In this document: positions 62,041 to 64,000 of the stretch, in pieces
How positions within the stretch are numbered: the stretch's first letter is position 1
Layout: each line of letters starts with the position of its first letter
Assembly: GCF_963678635.1 (NCBI RefSeq)
Contig: NC_087070.1
Coordinates: 31,597,704 to 31,661,703 of the forward strand
Origin: Symsagittifera roscoffensis
Taxonomy: Eukaryota; Xenacoelomorpha; Acoela; Convolutidae
DNA length: 64,000 nt
Direction: 5' to 3'
Position numbers and translations under genes: made by a program
The notes under the pieces: generated by a model
Databases searched by the model: none
Seen by the model: only the letters and a program-made list of their open reading frames with translations
Told to the model about the DNA's origin: nothing

Positions 62041-62425
62041 AGGAGCGGGTTGGTTGGGGGGGGGTGAGGGGCGGTTGTTCCTTTTCCCCTTCTCAGGGAT
62101 TCGACCTACTGCCGACCCAAAGGGTCCCCCTTTTGTACTATTTTGGGACATCCATTTTTGGCTGACAGACATAAAAATATTTCTAAAGGCGCCATCCCGC
62201 CTTAGGCGCCAATATATACTAAATTTTAGGGGGGGAGCGCGCCGAAAAAACGCGATTTTTTAGTAAAAACTTTCCAAAAAAGTGCCTTACAACGCTAATT
62301 TATCAAATTTTTGCCTGTATTTTTGCCTTATCAAAAATATTTTGACCAAAAGAGGGTCTTTTTAGTGCATTGGAAGAGCTCGGAAAATCATCGCCCCCTC
62401 GAGAAAAACTTACATATGCCCCTGC
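62041..62425 (+). mobile_element. hAT-like MITE (~385 bp)
   Basis: Starts in a G-rich block (GGAGCGGGTTGG) and ends CCCCCTCGAGAAAAAC...TGCCCCTGCT. The body blocks match 40706-41172 in the same orientation (CTCAGGGATTC, CCGACCCAAAG, GGCGCCAATATATACTAA, GCGCGCCGAAAAAACGC). Confidence 0.65.
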
Positions 62426-63181
62426 TGTCAGTATTGTTTTTACATGGAACATGAACTATTGAAAACCAGGTATCAACTGCAAATGATGCTGCGGATATTT
62501 GCCCGGGTTGCCAAAAAAGGCTAGCATGCACTTGCAATGATAGATTGACTCAACTGTTTGTCAGTTTGGATGGTAACTGCTTTTCCACTTTTTGCACATA
62601 GACACTGTTTTATTAAACATTTTCCCCCAATATGTCAATTTTTGCATAATAAGCGCATTTTTTTAATGCTTTATTCGTTTTTCCTTTTATTCGTATCAAC
62701 TCGCAATATGGAGCTGATTGGGCGATTGATTTCTAAACTTATAAGCATTTGCTGCTCACCTGTCTTCTGACTGTGCTCCATATGTTGTAATAGGACACTC
62801 CCATCAACACACACGCAGATGACCCCACCAGAAAATGAACCACGTACATGTATACTCTGCTGCTCAGACGCGCTCCTGGAAAACAAAAAATGAACCATTA
62901 GCACCATATAATAATAGTAATTTCCATTTGAAGGCAGAAGCTCCGAATAACCATAGACAGTTTTAAATCAGTCATTATTGTTTAAACTCTCTAAAAATTT
63001 CCTGCTTATTTCACATATAGATGTCGCACAACAAATCAATACTATACTTCACCATCATTACACCAATGTTTAGAAATGTTATATAATAGTACTACAAGTA
63101 TATAAAGCTGTGAACTATCAATATAATTAGAATCCAATTTTTATTACATTCTGATGTACTGGATCATTGATCAAAAACTTA
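62426..63181. other. Non-coding, with a CCCGGGTTG motif
   Basis: CCCGGGTTGCCAAAAAAGGC followed by TAGCATGC at about 62502 is the end of a CCCGGGTTGAC-type MITE. Otherwise nothing recognised. Confidence 0.45.
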
Positions 63182-63430
63182 TTGTTCCGACTTTCGAAGT
63201 GTGGTTTTTTTTCAGTCAATTTTCGCCGTTCGAAATAATAGTTTTCGACAAAATTTTTTATAACCCACTGAAAATATTGACTTCCTGAGGTTCAAATCTA
63301 AAAAGATATTTTACCTCCAGTTTGTTTGTTAAATTCTGGGGTGTGAGAATTGCCAAGATGGCTATGTTCTGTACTAATTTATGTGCGCTTTGAAGAGTTG
63401 ATGCATAATGCTGAGAGCGTATCCCGGACA
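63182..63430 (+). repeat. Truncated, diverged R1 copy
   Basis: Starts TTGTTCCGACTTTCGAAGTG with the middle of the R1 head palindrome lost. Then TTCGACAAAATTTTT and AAAAGATATTTTACCTCCAG in R1 order, fading out near 63430. Confidence 0.6.
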
Positions 63431-64000
63431 GGAGTTCCATGGATAATACTCGATTATATTGTCTTTTTATAGTTGGTATTTTACTAAGAGAAACGTGGGG
63501 TCGGTTGTTAGATCCATTTGTTTCTATTAGTGAGTAAAATTATGAGTTTCAGTTAAATTATTTCATAGATCATAATCGATTTGGTCCTAAAGATAAAATG
63601 ATAGTTATATAAACAGATAAATTAAAAGGGTTGATTAAATGAGTATAAATGAGTAACAAATGAATGAACAACTGTCCAAAATACCAAAGTAGGTTTGGGG
63701 TATTTAGGTTAGGTTACATTAATTTAAATTAAAGGAAAGAATTAGAATCTCACCTCTGTCAGTTCTGGAACGTTATATTTTTTCCAAACGTATTTTTTGT
63801 TTAAAGAAAAATTAGTGATAAAAAAAAGAAAATAATTCCACTCGACTGAGCGAGTGGGGAAAAATGTCTGAAGATTTAGGTTGATTTAATTCTCAGCTAT
63901 TTTGCTGAGACAAATCTGCACCTGCAATCTAGGCTTCAAACTTCATTTTCCCCCTTTTCATCTTACTCTTGATGAAATTGACATTTGCAAATTATTGATT
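63431..64000. other. Non-coding AT-rich sequence at window end
   Basis: AGTTCCATGGATAATACTCG followed by ATTATATTG at ~63431 is a decayed arm of the AATCGATT family. No gene. Confidence 0.45.

Overview
The window looks like an AT-rich, repeat-dense invertebrate (metazoan) genome. The evidence is spliceosomal introns with GT-AG ends, a C-type-lectin-like gene, a CR1-type LINE carrying esterase and PHD domains, several MITE families, and Ty3/gypsy LTR elements with an envelope-like gene. I cannot name the species. Only a small part of the 64 kb is host coding sequence.

Layout. (1) 1-7042: the 5' part of a giant LTR element on the minus strand, running off the left edge inside the reverse transcriptase. 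(2) 7043-16453: AT-rich spacer with a recurrent ~540-bp repeat (called R1 here), a second short repeat family (R2), a 1.5-kb terminal-inverted-repeat element and one candidate host exon. (3) 16454-35370: a complete 18.9-kb copy of the same LTR element on the plus strand, with apparently identical 408-bp LTRs (TG...CA) and a GAAG target-site duplication. (4) 35375-47400: host intron/intergenic DNA holding three exons of a C-type-lectin-like gene (plus strand), hAT-like and CCCGGGTTGAC-type MITEs, tandem duplications and minisatellites. (5) 47400-58930: a degenerate ~35-bp minisatellite split by a CR1-type LINE (minus, 50.5-56.0 kb) and a MITE (56.9-57.7 kb). (6) 59.1-64 kb: mostly featureless AT-rich DNA with fragments of the same repeat families.

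The most unusual object is the LTR element. It is far longer than ordinary Ty3/gypsy elements and is laid out like a complex retrovirus. In order it has LTR, primer-binding site, a 77-codon leader ORF, a tandem RNA-hairpin pair, a 155-codon ORF overlapping the gag start, one long gag-protease-RT-RNase H-integrase frame, two tiny membrane-protein ORFs, a 377-codon frame with no methionine, an 872-codon envelope-like glycoprotein, a 601-codon orphan ORF, a small consensus intron, a 1.5-kb 3' region and the 3' LTR. A consensus splice donor lies 22 nt into gag, and acceptors in the right phase precede the downstream frames. This suggests that several products share the gag start codon through splicing. 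The plus-strand copy has two in-frame TAA stops in pol although its LTRs are identical; the minus-strand copy is open over all of its visible gag-pol.
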